Positions 1 through 7,337 are shown, counted from the stretch's first letter. The stretch: 10,382 nucleotides of DNA from CAZUCD01 sp964618855 (GCA_964618855.1 CAZUCD010000136.1:1-10382), one strand, 5' to 3'. The notes: generated from the sequence alone by a model not told the origin. Translations and numbers: made by a program.

Positions 1-459
1 TTCGGCACGCCGGTGGCCAAGACCATCGGCAAGGGGCTGATTCACCTGGACGCGAAATGGTTGGCCGGCGAGGCGGCGCGGGTGCGCAGGCAGCGGTCGT
101 ACGCGGCCGGTGCACGGGCCAGTCGCTACTACGCGTGGGCGTTCGGATGGCTCCCGGCGCGTGCACAGGAACATCTCGCGGCGAGGCACGGCTTCGACGC
201 GGGGGGTGCTTCCGCGGTGAACGGGCTGATCGAGTTCTTCCTCGGCCTCGTGTTGTGTGCGGTGTCCGCGGTGAGCATGTTTGCGGGGGGCTTCTCCGGC
301 GGTGCAGCCTCCTTCCTGCCCATGTGGATGATCCCCATCTTCATGCTGATGGTTGTGGAGGGATTCGCCCGCTGGGTTTACTGCCGGTCCTCCGAGGAGG
401 GGATGGGGCTCTACGTGATCGAGGGACTGGATTGGATTTGGGTCCGCATGTTCGGCTGA
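1..459 (+). CDS. Small two-helix membrane protein, probably 5'-partial
   Basis: I do not recognise a family. The reading frame is open from the first base of the window. The earliest possible start inside is a GTG at 13 with no visible Shine-Dalgarno sequence, and the residues before it read like ordinary coding sequence, so the gene probably begins upstream. Of 152 visible residues, about 1-70 are soluble and arginine/alanine rich. Two hydrophobic segments follow at about residues 75-97 (rich in L, V, A, F) and 105-121 (rich in M, I, F, V), separated by a short Gly/Ser loop, then a roughly 30-residue tail with several Trp. This predicts an inner-membrane protein with both termini on the same side. 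It ends at a TGA. A hairpin lies between it and the next gene, so the two may be separate transcription units. Function is unknown; being a coding gene is likely. Confidence 0.6.
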   Translation, partial: FGTPVAKTIGKGLIHLDAKWLAGEAARVRRQRSYAAGARASRYYAWAFGWLPARAQEHLAARHGFDAGGASAVNGLIEFFLGLVLCAVSAVSMFAGGFSGGAASFLPMWMIPIFMLMVVEGFARWVYCRSSEEGMGLYVIEGLDWIWVRMFG

Positions 460-500
460 TGGGTGCCCTCATGGCCGAATGATGCCTTGATCCGCGATGG

Positions 501-525
501 ACAGGGAGGCAACCGTGCCTCCTGT
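501..525 (+). other. Intergenic hairpin (stem-loop)
   Basis: GGAGGCA at 505-511 and TGCCTCC at 516-522 are a perfect 7-bp inverted repeat around a 4-base ACCG loop. ACA (501-503) and TGT (523-525) extend the stem by three pairs if G504 is bulged. It sits 42 bases after the membrane-protein stop and about 35 bases before the preferred start of the DinB gene. No T-tract follows, so it is not a classical intrinsic terminator. It could be a transcript-end stabiliser or a leader structure. The pairing is seen directly; the role is inference. Confidence 0.45.
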
Positions 526-559
526 TGAATGCAGAGCCCAGACTTGGAGTGACCTCCCC

Positions 560-1072
560 ATGGTTGCCAATCCGAGATGCCGCGCGCACATCGCCGCGTT
601 CCAATTGATCCACCGCATGGCTGGCAGGATGTTTTCCCAGCAGTTCACCCCGGAGCAGTTGGTCCACCGGGTGGGACACTCGAAGTCGAACATCATTTGG
701 CTGGCCGGTCACATCACATGGTCGCTGGACGTGATCGTGGCCCCCATGATCGGCAGCACGGCGATCCTGCCCGACCGGATTTCCGCCAAGTTCGGGATCG
801 GCATCGAGCCCAGCGACATCCCGGCGGACTACCCGGAGATGCCCGCGATGGCAGGTTTCTTCGACGCCGCGATGCAGGAGGCCATCGCCGCCCTTGGCAA
901 GTTTCCCGAGGAGAAGCTCGACTCGGCCCTTCCCGACGGCGCCCCGGCCTCGAGGATTTTCAGGACCTACGACGGGCTCCTGCACGGTTCGTTCTTCCAC
1001 ACGAGCTACCACCTGGGGCAGGTGCAGCTCCTGATGCGCTCGCAGGGCATGGCTTCCGCATTCGGCATCTGA
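560..1072 (+). CDS. DinB-fold (DinB/DUF664 superfamily) putative metal-binding protein
   Basis: This 170-residue protein is the usual size for the DinB superfamily, a four-helix bundle that binds a divalent metal through three histidines. His51 lies in the second helix (context W-L-A-G-H-I-T-W), and His147 and His151 form the late HxxxH in H-T-S-Y-H-L-G-Q, which is typical of the family. All three ligands are therefore present. Some members are thiol-dependent S-transferases (bacillithiol, mycothiol) and many have no known substrate, so no reaction can be assigned. I chose the ATG at 560 because GGAG (546-549) lies 10 bases upstream and homology-like sequence starts just after it. An in-frame ATG at 497 would add 21 residues, lacks a ribosome site, and would place the 501-525 hairpin inside the gene. 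The protein looks cytoplasmic, with no signal peptide. The 92 bases after the gene hold no clear promoter or terminator. Confidence 0.8.
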   Translation: MVANPRCRAHIAAFQLIHRMAGRMFSQQFTPEQLVHRVGHSKSNIIWLAGHITWSLDVIVAPMIGSTAILPDRISAKFGIGIEPSDIPADYPEMPAMAGFFDAAMQEAIAALGKFPEEKLDSALPDGAPASRIFRTYDGLLHGSFFHTSYHLGQVQLLMRSQGMASAFGI

Positions 1073-1164
1073 ACATTGGCACGGATTCAGTTTCCTCTTT
1101 CCGAACGGGCCCCCCGGCCCCATACTTGACGAGAACTTAACGCGTCCGGCGGTCCCCTTCGACT

Positions 1165-2103
1165 ATGGCTCACAGGATGCTTGGCTCCCTCGTCTTCGCG
1201 GGGATGGAACCCACCACCGCGGCGACGGTCATATCCCTCCTCGGCGACGAGGGGCTCCCGTACGAGATTCGCATACTCGAGGACCTGAGTCAGGAGCCGT
1301 GGCACTCGCAGCGCACGGGGCTCATGGTCATTGGCATGACGCCGGAGACGGACCTCGGGCGCGTCTCGCACCTGATCCAGAGCCGCACGACGTGGTGGGA
1401 GGTCGTGGTCTGCCTGGTGGACGTGCTCGCCAACTACGAGGTCGCGCTGCTGGCGCAGGGTGCTGCAAAGGTCATCCGCCACCCGACTGAGGACCTTGAG
1501 GGCACGGCCAACCAGCTCCGCTCGGTCCTCAAGTCCATGAACAACCTGCACACCGACGCCTTCGGCCTCGAGGTCAGCGACCTGATCCAACTCTTCGGGG
1601 AGAAGCGCCTCGACAAGACGATCCGCCTGACGGGCGGGGGCACGATGGGCTCGATCTTCATGCGCGCCGGCAACGTCACGCACGCCGAGACCATCGACCA
1701 GCTCGAGGGCATGGATGCGTTCCGCGCGCTCTTCGGCGTCGCGGGAAACGCCGAGATGCGCGTCCACAAGGGCTGCCTCTCCAGCAAGGTCTCGATCAAC
1801 ATGCCGGCGATGAGCTGCCTGCTGGAAGGCTCGCGCATCATGGACGAAACAGCGGGCGCGGCGATGGGCCTGCGCGAGGAGAACCCGCTGGACGACGAGC
1901 TGGAACTCGGGGATTCGGACCAGCCGACGCCAGCTCCCTCCAGGCCGGTCGCTCCCAAGCCCGTCAAGTCCGCGATCGACGACGATCTCGACCTGTCGTC
2001 GATCGCCGACCACCTTTTCGACGAGATAGACGACCACTCGGACGAGGACACGGCGCCGCCACCTCCCCCCGCCCGGCCGAAGCCGCGCGTCGAGAGGACG
2101 TAG
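1165..2103 (+). CDS. Receiver-like (degenerate) plus DUF4388 domain protein
   Basis: This 312-residue protein has three parts. Residues 5-125 have the rhythm of a response-regulator receiver: a first strand near L-G-S-L-V-F, a third strand near L-M-V-I-G-M, and a terminal A-A-K-V-I-R-H-P followed by a helix, where receivers usually have a-D-x-hhx-K-P. The phospho-acceptor Asp position is Gly57, the conserved Lys position is His106, and no acidic pair follows strand 1. Residues 131-228 match DUF4388 (PatA N-terminal-like): L-x-D-L-I-Q-L-F, then I-R-L-T-G-G-G-T-M-G-S-I-F, a G-N-V-T-H-A-E turn, and L-L-E-G-S-R-I-M-D-E at the end. Residues 240-312 are a disordered acidic tail ending in a proline run. 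DUF4388 proteins usually sit in two-component or motility-type signalling, so a phosphorylation-independent adaptor is plausible. The ATG start has no good ribosome site. The gene ends 2 bases from the convergent ureohydrolase gene. Confidence 0.8.
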   Translation: MAHRMLGSLVFAGMEPTTAATVISLLGDEGLPYEIRILEDLSQEPWHSQRTGLMVIGMTPETDLGRVSHLIQSRTTWWEVVVCLVDVLANYEVALLAQGAAKVIRHPTEDLEGTANQLRSVLKSMNNLHTDAFGLEVSDLIQLFGEKRLDKTIRLTGGGTMGSIFMRAGNVTHAETIDQLEGMDAFRALFGVAGNAEMRVHKGCLSSKVSINMPAMSCLLEGSRIMDETAGAAMGLREENPLDDELELGDSDQPTPAPSRPVAPKPVKSAIDDDLDLSSIADHLFDEIDDHSDEDTAPPPPPARPKPRVERT

Positions 2104-2105
2104 CC

Positions 2106-3077
2106 TCAGGCCAGGGACTTGGCGGCGGCGGCGAGAAGGCGGTTCAGCAGCCCAGCGGCGATCGCGTTGGGCGCCGGGTTGGACGGGATCGGCGCGAGGC
2201 CGCATATGTCCAGACCCACGATCCGGCGCGATGCCACGAGCGGCCTGAGCACGCCCGCGATGAATGACGGATCGAGCCCCCAGGGCAGCGGGAGTTCGAC
2301 GGCCGGGAAAAGTCCCGAGTCGAGCACGGACAGGTCGATCGTGATGTAGAGGTGACGGGGCAGGAGCCGCACAAGCTCTGCCGCGACCGATGTTGCGTCG
2401 CGTCCCTCCAGGCGGCGCGCCGTGTAGAAGGACGCCTTGCCCTGCGAGAGCGCGGCAAGCTCGACCTCCGCCAATCCACGCAGCCCGAACATGACCGTCG
2501 GGATCAACTGCTTGGCCAGCGAATAGGCGTAGTAGTGCGTGATGGGGCCGAACATCGTCCCCTCATTCTGAATGTGCGCGCGCGCATCCACCTGGAGGAC
2601 GGCGAAGGTCTCGTCCTGCTCGCGGATCGCCTGAACGGCGGCGAGCGACGCGATCCGGTCCGCCCCGAGCACAACGGGGAGCTTGCCGTGGGCGCGGATG
2701 TCCCGAACACGCTGGCGCACGTCGTTAAGAAAAGGTTCGAGCGTGGGCGCGGATACGGGTGCGAGCGTCGCGATGCCGATGCTGACAGGATCGAGGCCCG
2801 CGTCCTCCTCGAAGCCGCCGAGCCACTGCGATGCCGCAAGGAGGGCTCGCGGGCCATCGTTCCGGGCGCGCGTCCCCTCCGACGCCCACATCGCGGGAAG
2901 GATCGCGATCTTCGCCGCCTCCAGTTCCTGCACGGTGCGTCCGCGGCCCCTGAAGGCCGGAAACACCTCCGGCGCCAGGACGAGCGCGGGCTGCGGCACG
3001 GGGTTCTTGACCCGTACGGGAAGCCGCGACGCGGTCTCTGTCGGGCGTGGTGTCTTGGGGATTCGAACGTTTCGCAT
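2106..3077 (-). CDS. Ureohydrolase (arginase/agmatinase) fold protein, metal site degenerate
   Basis: This 323-residue protein is close to normal agmatinase length. Family landmarks appear in order: A-K-I-A-I-L then R-A-R-N-D-G-P-R-A-L (compare RpGaRfGPxaiR), L-P-V-V-L-G-A-D-R (compare GGEH/GGDH) with Arg141, V-D-A-R-A-H-I-Q (compare DAHxDxR) at 164-170, a glycine-rich Q/M-x-G-hR strand (T-V-M-F-G-L-R-G), I-T-I-D-L-S-V-L-D (compare fDiDvlDP) at 246-254, and V-G-L-D-I-C-G-L-A-P (compare vDvvEvaP). Of the six manganese ligands only Asp164 and Asp248 remain. The others are His to Arg141, His to Arg166, Asp to His168 and Asp to Ser250. Hydrolysis of arginine or agmatine is therefore unlikely, and a structural or regulatory role or a changed chemistry is inferred. 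ATG at 3077 is the chosen start. It has no Shine-Dalgarno sequence, and the frame stays open further upstream, so the start is uncertain. The first 40 or so residues are poorly conserved-looking. It diverges from the RNA methyltransferase gene. Confidence 0.75.
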   Translation of the reverse strand: MRNVRIPKTPRPTETASRLPVRVKNPVPQPALVLAPEVFPAFRGRGRTVQELEAAKIAILPAMWASEGTRARNDGPRALLAASQWLGGFEEDAGLDPVSIGIATLAPVSAPTLEPFLNDVRQRVRDIRAHGKLPVVLGADRIASLAAVQAIREQDETFAVLQVDARAHIQNEGTMFGPITHYYAYSLAKQLIPTVMFGLRGLAEVELAALSQGKASFYTARRLEGRDATSVAAELVRLLPRHLYITIDLSVLDSGLFPAVELPLPWGLDPSFIAGVLRPLVASRRIVGLDICGLAPIPSNPAPNAIAAGLLNRLLAAAAKSLA

Positions 3078-3085
3078 TGCCGCGT

Positions 3086-3112
3086 GGGGGGAACGATCCG
3101 CAGCGTCCCCCC
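3086..3112. repeat. G6/C6 inverted repeat in the divergent intergenic region
   Basis: GGGGGGA (3086-3092) and TCCCCCC (3106-3112) form a perfect 7-bp inverted repeat. Alternatively, with A3092 bulged, G6/C6 stacks on ACG/CGT to give nine pairs. It lies in the 84-base region between the two divergent starts, 8 bases from the - strand ureohydrolase ATG, where it would fold just ahead of that start codon in the mRNA. It could be a leader structure that limits ribosome access or an operator for a dimeric regulator. The base pairing is visible; the function is not. No convincing -35/-10 promoter pair was found for either gene. Confidence 0.4.
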
Positions 3113-3150
3113 TTGACGCAACGGACAATGGCGCCCAACGGGCGAGAGAT

Positions 3151-3155
3151 GAAGG
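3151..3155 (+). promoter_or_regulatory. Shine-Dalgarno that decides the GTG start at 3162
   Basis: GAAGG ends 6 bases before the GTG at 3162. The nearby ATGs at 3128 and 3149 are in other frames, so this site supports GTG initiation for the RNA methyltransferase. Confidence 0.55.
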
Positions 3156-3161
3156 CACACC

Positions 3162-5105
3162 GTGGACCACAAGAAGCCAAGAAGGTCGTTCGACAAGTCG
3201 CGCGGAGCCGGCCCGCCCCGCGGCCCCGGGGGACCAAAGCGTTTCGGCGGCGCCAGAAAAGGCAAGTTCGGCGAGGGGGATGCCGGGCGCGAGGAACGCC
3301 CATCGGGGCCGCGNNNNNNNNNNNNNNNNNNNNNNNNNNNNNNNNNNNNNNNNNNNNNNNNNNNNNNNNNNNNNNNNNNNNNNNNNNNNNNNNNNNNNNN
3401 NNNNNNNNNNNNNCGCAGCAAGGAAGGCGCCGAGGGCGAGGAGCGCCCGCGCCGGTTTGTGAAGCGCGACGGCGACTCCGGTCCGCCCCGCAAGTTCGGC
3501 AAGCGCGCCGATGGCGGGTTCAAGCCATCGCGTTCGGCACCGGAAGACGGCGAATCGCGGCCACCGAGGAGTGGCGGGGAGTTTCGCACAACCCGACCGG
3601 GGGATGGCACCCAAACCGGGGACCAGGAGCCGCGCGGCGCCTCGCGGCTGCGGTTCGAGGGTCTCCTGAAGGACGCCTCCGAACTGTTGGCAGAGTTCCG
3701 TGAGTCGGGCTCTCCCGCCGATGTGACCGCAGGGCGCTACTTCAAGGACAACCGGCGGCTCGGTTCGCATGACCGACGGTTCCTCGGCGATTCATTCTTC
3801 CACCTGTTGAGGAACCTGCGCCGAATCGACGAGGCCATCGAGTCGGCGTTCACGGGGACTGCGTGGACGCACCGGCGCCTTCACATCGGTTTCCCCGTGA
3901 TCGACGCGACGGCCGCCCGGACGTGGCAGGCATCCACGGCGCCCGGGTGGGAGGGGCGTCGGATCCGTCGCTCGGATGCGGACGTCTGGCTGGATGCGGT
4001 TCGGGTGGGATTGGCCGGTTGCGAGCTTGATTCAACAATCGTCAACGACGTCGTCTCTGCGCTGTTGGAAGCATGGCGGCGACTTCCTGCGCCGGACGAT
4101 CCCGGACCCCTGAGCGAGGCGGCGCAGGAGCGCATGTTCTCCGCAGCAATCGAGCGCATGCACTCCTTCCGTGAGGACGACAGCCCGAGCAAGACCGACC
4201 GGCGCGCCTCGCTGCCGAGTTGGCTTTGGGGGATCCTTGGCGAGGGGCTCGGCCGCGCGGACGCGATCGAGCTGGCCCTGAGCCTTGGCGGGACCGCCGA
4301 GCCGTGCATCCGCGTGAACACGCTGCGCTGCACCATGGCGGAGGCGGAGGAAGCGCTCGCCGAGATGGGCCTCGAGTACCGGCGGAGCCGGTGGGCCGCG
4401 AACGGGCTCATCCTCGGCTCGCGAGTGGCGAGGCCGATGCTTCCACGGTTTCAGGAAGGGTGGTTCGAGTTCCAGGACGAGTCGAGCCAGCTCTGCGCCG
4501 AGTTGGCCGCCCCTGCGGCGGGCATGCTCGTCGTGGATGCATGCGCCGGTGGCGGGGGCAAGGCGCTGCACTTCGCGGCGCTGATGAACAACGACGGGCG
4601 CGTGCTCGCGTTCGACATCTCGCGCAAGCGGCTTGACGGCGCGACTCCGCGGCTTGCGCGCTCGGGCGCGGAGATCATCGAGGTCGTCGGGGAGGAACCA
4701 GGGGACATCACCGCGATCGGGGCGGACATCGTGCTCGTCGACGCCCCGTGCTCCGGAACCGGGACGCTGCGCAGGAGCCCGGAGCTCCGCTGGCGCCTCA
4801 CGCCGGAACGCCTCGCGGAACTGGTCGGGACGCAGGCGCAGCTCCTGGACAAGTGGGCCGCGGCCGTCAGGCCGGGGGGGCTCCTCGTGTACTCCACGTG
4901 CAGCGTGCTGCGGATGGAGAACGCGGCGCAGGTGGACGCGTTCCTGGAGCGCAACCCGGACTTCGAGCGCGACGTCGAGGGCGCGAGCATGGCGCTCGGC
5001 AGGAACGCGGGCGCGCTCATGTCCAAGCGCGGGGACCTCGAGACGTACCCGCACCGGCACGGCTGCGACGGGTTCTTTGCGGCGCGGCTGAGGCGGCGCG
5101 GCTGA
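3162..5105 (+). CDS. NOL1/NOP2/Sun (RsmB-type) RNA m5C methyltransferase with a long basic tail
   Basis: It transfers a methyl group from S-adenosylmethionine to C5 of a cytosine in RNA, most likely rRNA; the target base cannot be read from the sequence. The translation is 647 residues if the 100 N (34 X) are counted, but the true length is unknown. Domains in order: residues 1 to about 160, a basic Gly/Arg/Pro-rich low-complexity tail with repeated K-F-G and P-P-R pieces; about 165-330, a helical NusB-like region (A-G-R-Y-F, L-G-S-H-D-R-R-F-L); about 345-430, the linking domain (R-V-N-T-L-R) typical of RsmB; and the Rossmann methyltransferase, with SAM motif I D-A-C-A-G-G-G-G-K (459-467), motif IV D-A-P-C-S-G-T-G (Cys530) and motif VI Y-S-T-C-S (Cys580). 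Both catalytic cysteines are present: the T-C cysteine attacks cytosine C6 and the P-C cysteine releases product. GTG start with GAAGG upstream. It is first in an operon with recD2. E. coli RsmB is about 430 residues and has no such tail. Confidence 0.88.
   Translation: MDHKKPRRSFDKSRGAGPPRGPGGPKRFGGARKGKFGEGDAGREERPSGPXXXXXXXXXXXXXXXXXXXXXXXXXXXXXXXXXXRSKEGAEGEERPRRFVKRDGDSGPPRKFGKRADGGFKPSRSAPEDGESRPPRSGGEFRTTRPGDGTQTGDQEPRGASRLRFEGLLKDASELLAEFRESGSPADVTAGRYFKDNRRLGSHDRRFLGDSFFHLLRNLRRIDEAIESAFTGTAWTHRRLHIGFPVIDATAARTWQASTAPGWEGRRIRRSDADVWLDAVRVGLAGCELDSTIVNDVVSALLEAWRRLPAPDDPGPLSEAAQERMFSAAIERMHSFREDDSPSKTDRRASLPSWLWGILGEGLGRADAIELALSLGGTAEPCIRVNTLRCTMAEAEEALAEMGLEYRRSRWAANGLILGSRVARPMLPRFQEGWFEFQDESSQLCAELAAPAAGMLVVDACAGGGGKALHFAALMNNDGRVLAFDISRKRLDGATPRLARSGAEIIEVVGEEPGDITAIGADIVLVDAPCSGTGTLRRSPELRWRLTPERLAELVGTQAQLLDKWAAAVRPGGLLVYSTCSVLRMENAAQVDAFLERNPDFERDVEGASMALGRNAGALMSKRGDLETYPHRHGCDGFFAARLRRRG
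3314..3413. other. Assembly gap of 100 N inside a coding region
   Basis: This is a run of exactly 100 undetermined bases, the conventional placeholder for a gap of unknown length. It falls in the basic low-complexity tail of the methyltransferase gene. The sequence on both sides encodes the same K/R-F-G, P-P-R and E-E-R-P style of tail. The 11-base word GCAAGTTCGGC occurs at 3262-3272 and again at 3490-3500, so an internal tandem repeat probably broke the assembly. Residue counts and frame across the gap are not reliable. Confidence 0.95.
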
Positions 5106-5108
5106 GCC

Positions 5109-7337
5109 ATGGCGAGGAAGCGCGCGCACCCGGTCGCCGTCGCGGGCGAGGTGCGCGCGCTCAAGTCATTCGAGGGCTACATCGAGCGGTTCACGTTCCG
5201 CGCGGAGGACGGTTCCTTCGCCGTCGCGCGGTTCCGCGCCGGCGAGCAGTTGTTCCCCATCAAGGGGACGCTCTCCGGAATCGGCCCGGGCGAAAGCGTC
5301 AGGATCGAGGGGGACTGGAAGGAACACCCCCGGTATGGGTCCGCGTTCGAGGTTGCCTCGGTGCTTCCGCTCGGTGCGGGCACGGGGGACGGGTTGCGCG
5401 CCTACCTCTCCAGCGGGATCGTCAAGGGCGTGGGCCCGGCCACGGCCGAGCGCATCGTGGCGCACTTCGGCAGTGATGCCCGGCGCATCCTCGAGGAGGA
5501 GCCGGACCGGCTTGCGGAGGTCGAGGGCATCAGCCGGAAGAAGGCGGGCTCGATCGCCCAGCAGTGGCGCGAACAGGCGGCGCGGCATGAGGTCATGATA
5601 TTCCTGCGGAGCCAGGGCCTCCCGGCGGGCTTGGCCGCGCGGCTGGTGCGATTCTACGGCAACGACGCGGCACGCGTGCTGCGCGAGAACCCCTACCGCG
5701 TCGCCATGGATGTCCCCATGATCGGATTCACGCGCGCGGATGCGATTGCGGAAAAGATGGGGATCGCGCGCGATTCCCCGATGCGCCTGAGGGCCGGGAT
5801 TGTGCACGTGCTCTCGACGGCCGCGGACGACGGGCACACGTTCCTGCCCCGTGCGCTGCTCCTTGAGAAGGCGGCGACGGCATTGAACGTCGGCGCGGAC
5901 GTCCTGCCGGCCGCGCTGGACGCGGCGATCCTGGAGCACCTCGCCATCTGCGAGGAGATTCCAGGCGTCGGGGAGGGCATCTTCCTGCCCGCGCTGCACC
6001 GCGCGGAGGCGTCGATCGCCCTGCGCGTCGGGCATCTCATCCGGCACGCAAAGCCGCTGGTTTCGGGCGGAGTGGACGAGGGCATAGCGGATTTCGAGCG
6101 GCACTACCGGTTCTCGCTGGCGGAGAACCAGCGATCCGCCCTGCGGGCCGCGGTGGCCGGGGGAATCGTTGTGGTCACGGGCGGGCCGGGCACGGGCAAG
6201 ACGACGCTCGTGCGCGCGCTGCTGCACCTCGTGCGAGCGGCGGACTGCAAGGTTGCGCTATGCTCCCCCACCGGTCGCGCGGCCCAGCGGCTCACGGAGA
6301 CAACGCACCAGCCCGCCTCCACGATCCACAGGCTCCTCAAGTTCAACGCCGCGACGGGGCGGTTCACGCACGGCGAGCGCGAGCCGCTCGACGTAGGGCT
6401 CCTGATCGTGGACGAGTCCTCGATGCTCGACGTGGCGCTGGCGAGCATCCTGCTCGCCGCCGTGCCGAACGGGGCCACGGTGGTGTTTGTCGGCGATGCC
6501 GACCAGCTCCCGAGCGTCGGTCCCGGCGCGTTCCTCAAGGACCTTATCGCCTCCGGGCGTCCGCGCACGGTCCGGCTCGAGGTGATCTTCCGGCAGGCGG
6601 CCAAGTCCCTCATCGTCCAGAACAGCCACCGCATCAACCGGGGGGAGATGCCGCTGACCCGCCTCGCCGAGGGTGAGGAGGCGGACTTCTACTTCGTCCC
6701 GCGGGAGGAGCCCGAGGCGGTGCGCGACGCGATCATCGAGATGGTGACGCGCCGCATTCCGCAGAAGTTCGGCCTGAACCCGGTCGCCGACGTGCAGGTG
6801 CTGACCCCGATGCGCCGGGGGACGCTGGGCTCCGCGGAGCTGAACGCGGCGCTGCGCGAGGCCATCAACCCCGATGGCTCCCCCGTCCATGCGGGCGGCG
6901 TGATGCGCATCGGCGACAAGGTGATACAGGTGCTGAACAACTACGATCTCGACGTGTTTAATGGGGATGTCGGGATCGTTCGGGGACTCGACGAGGAGTC
7001 GGGGACCGTGCGCATCTCCTTCGGCAAGCGGCTGGTGCTCTACCCCGCCGACATGATGGACGCGCTCGAGCCCGCATACGCGATCACGGTCCACAAGTCG
7101 CAGGGGAGCGAGTACCCCGCCGTCGTGCTGCCGCTGCACACGACGCACTATGTCATGCTGCGGCGGAACCTGCTCTACACGGCGGTGACGCGCGGGAAGA
7201 GACTCGTCGTCGTGATCGGGACGCACCGGGCGCTGGCCCTGGCCGTGCGCGAGGCCGGGGATGCGGGACGCATGACGGCGCTGCGCGAGTGGCTCCTCCG
7301 CCCGCCGGCGAGTCCGCAGGGGGAACTGGACTTATGA
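5109..7337 (+). CDS. recD2: RecD2-type ATP-dependent DNA helicase (SF1B)
   Basis: This is a 5'-to-3' DNA helicase of the RecD2 branch, which acts in repair and replication without RecB and RecC. Its 742 residues are normal for the family. About 18-88 form the N-terminal RecD2-specific domain. About 95-155 hold two helix-hairpin-helix motifs (I-V-K-G-V-G-P and V-E-G-I-S-R-K-K), which separate RecD2 from RecD. The helicase core follows: E-N-Q-R-S-A-L (Q region), Walker A G-G-P-G-T-G-K-T (Lys364), Walker B V-D-E-S-S-M (Asp435-Glu436), motif III G-D-A-D-Q-L-P-S-V-G (from 462), motif IV with I-F-R-Q-A, a C-terminal T-V-H-K-S-Q-G-S-E (660-668), and Y-T-A-V-T-R (Arg695 as arginine finger). All ATPase motifs are intact. 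The ATG is 3 bases after the methyltransferase stop, and its stop overlaps the next ATG, so the three genes are probably co-transcribed and translationally coupled. No recB or recC is in view. Confidence 0.93.
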   Translation: MARKRAHPVAVAGEVRALKSFEGYIERFTFRAEDGSFAVARFRAGEQLFPIKGTLSGIGPGESVRIEGDWKEHPRYGSAFEVASVLPLGAGTGDGLRAYLSSGIVKGVGPATAERIVAHFGSDARRILEEEPDRLAEVEGISRKKAGSIAQQWREQAARHEVMIFLRSQGLPAGLAARLVRFYGNDAARVLRENPYRVAMDVPMIGFTRADAIAEKMGIARDSPMRLRAGIVHVLSTAADDGHTFLPRALLLEKAATALNVGADVLPAALDAAILEHLAICEEIPGVGEGIFLPALHRAEASIALRVGHLIRHAKPLVSGGVDEGIADFERHYRFSLAENQRSALRAAVAGGIVVVTGGPGTGKTTLVRALLHLVRAADCKVALCSPTGRAAQRLTETTHQPASTIHRLLKFNAATGRFTHGEREPLDVGLLIVDESSMLDVALASILLAAVPNGATVVFVGDADQLPSVGPGAFLKDLIASGRPRTVRLEVIFRQAAKSLIVQNSHRINRGEMPLTRLAEGEEADFYFVPREEPEAVRDAIIEMVTRRIPQKFGLNPVADVQVLTPMRRGTLGSAELNAALREAINPDGSPVHAGGVMRIGDKVIQVLNNYDLDVFNGDVGIVRGLDEESGTVRISFGKRLVLYPADMMDALEPAYAITVHKSQGSEYPAVVLPLHTTHYVMLRRNLLYTAVTRGKRLVVVIGTHRALALAVREAGDAGRMTALREWLLRPPASPQGELDL
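7318..7337 (+). promoter_or_regulatory. Shine-Dalgarno and ATGA stop/start overlap
   Basis: AGGGGGA (7318-7324) lies 9 bases before ATG 7334-7336, which shares three bases with the recD2 stop TGA at 7335-7337. The overlap fixes the start of the downstream gene and implies translational coupling. It argues against an in-frame ATG at 7289 inside recD2. Confidence 0.6.

Noticed and set aside
1107..1120. GGGCC/GGCCC hairpin after the DinB gene
   Set aside because: Only five pairs with an all-C loop in a C-rich stretch and no T-tract; it could easily arise by chance in this composition.
1126..1154. TTGACG as a -35 box before the DUF4388 gene
   Set aside because: No -10-like hexamer lies at 16-18 bases downstream. 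The second TTGACG, at 3113-3118 in the divergent region, fails for the same reason.
1087..2205. Long - strand open frame opposite the DUF4388 gene
   Set aside because: It is antisense to a gene with clear domain signatures. Its translation is Arg/Asp/Val-rich without any motif, as expected from the reverse frame of GC-rich coding sequence. The same reasoning removes the long - strand frames at 341-1123, 4032-5129, 5166-6227, 6258-7226, 7175-8203 and 8709-9851.
3078..3770. Upstream extension of the ureohydrolase frame through the N gap to 3770
   Set aside because: The extra residues are the reverse-frame reading of the methyltransferase tail, cross an assembly gap, and show no ureohydrolase sequence; the family-like region starts well after the ATG at 3077.
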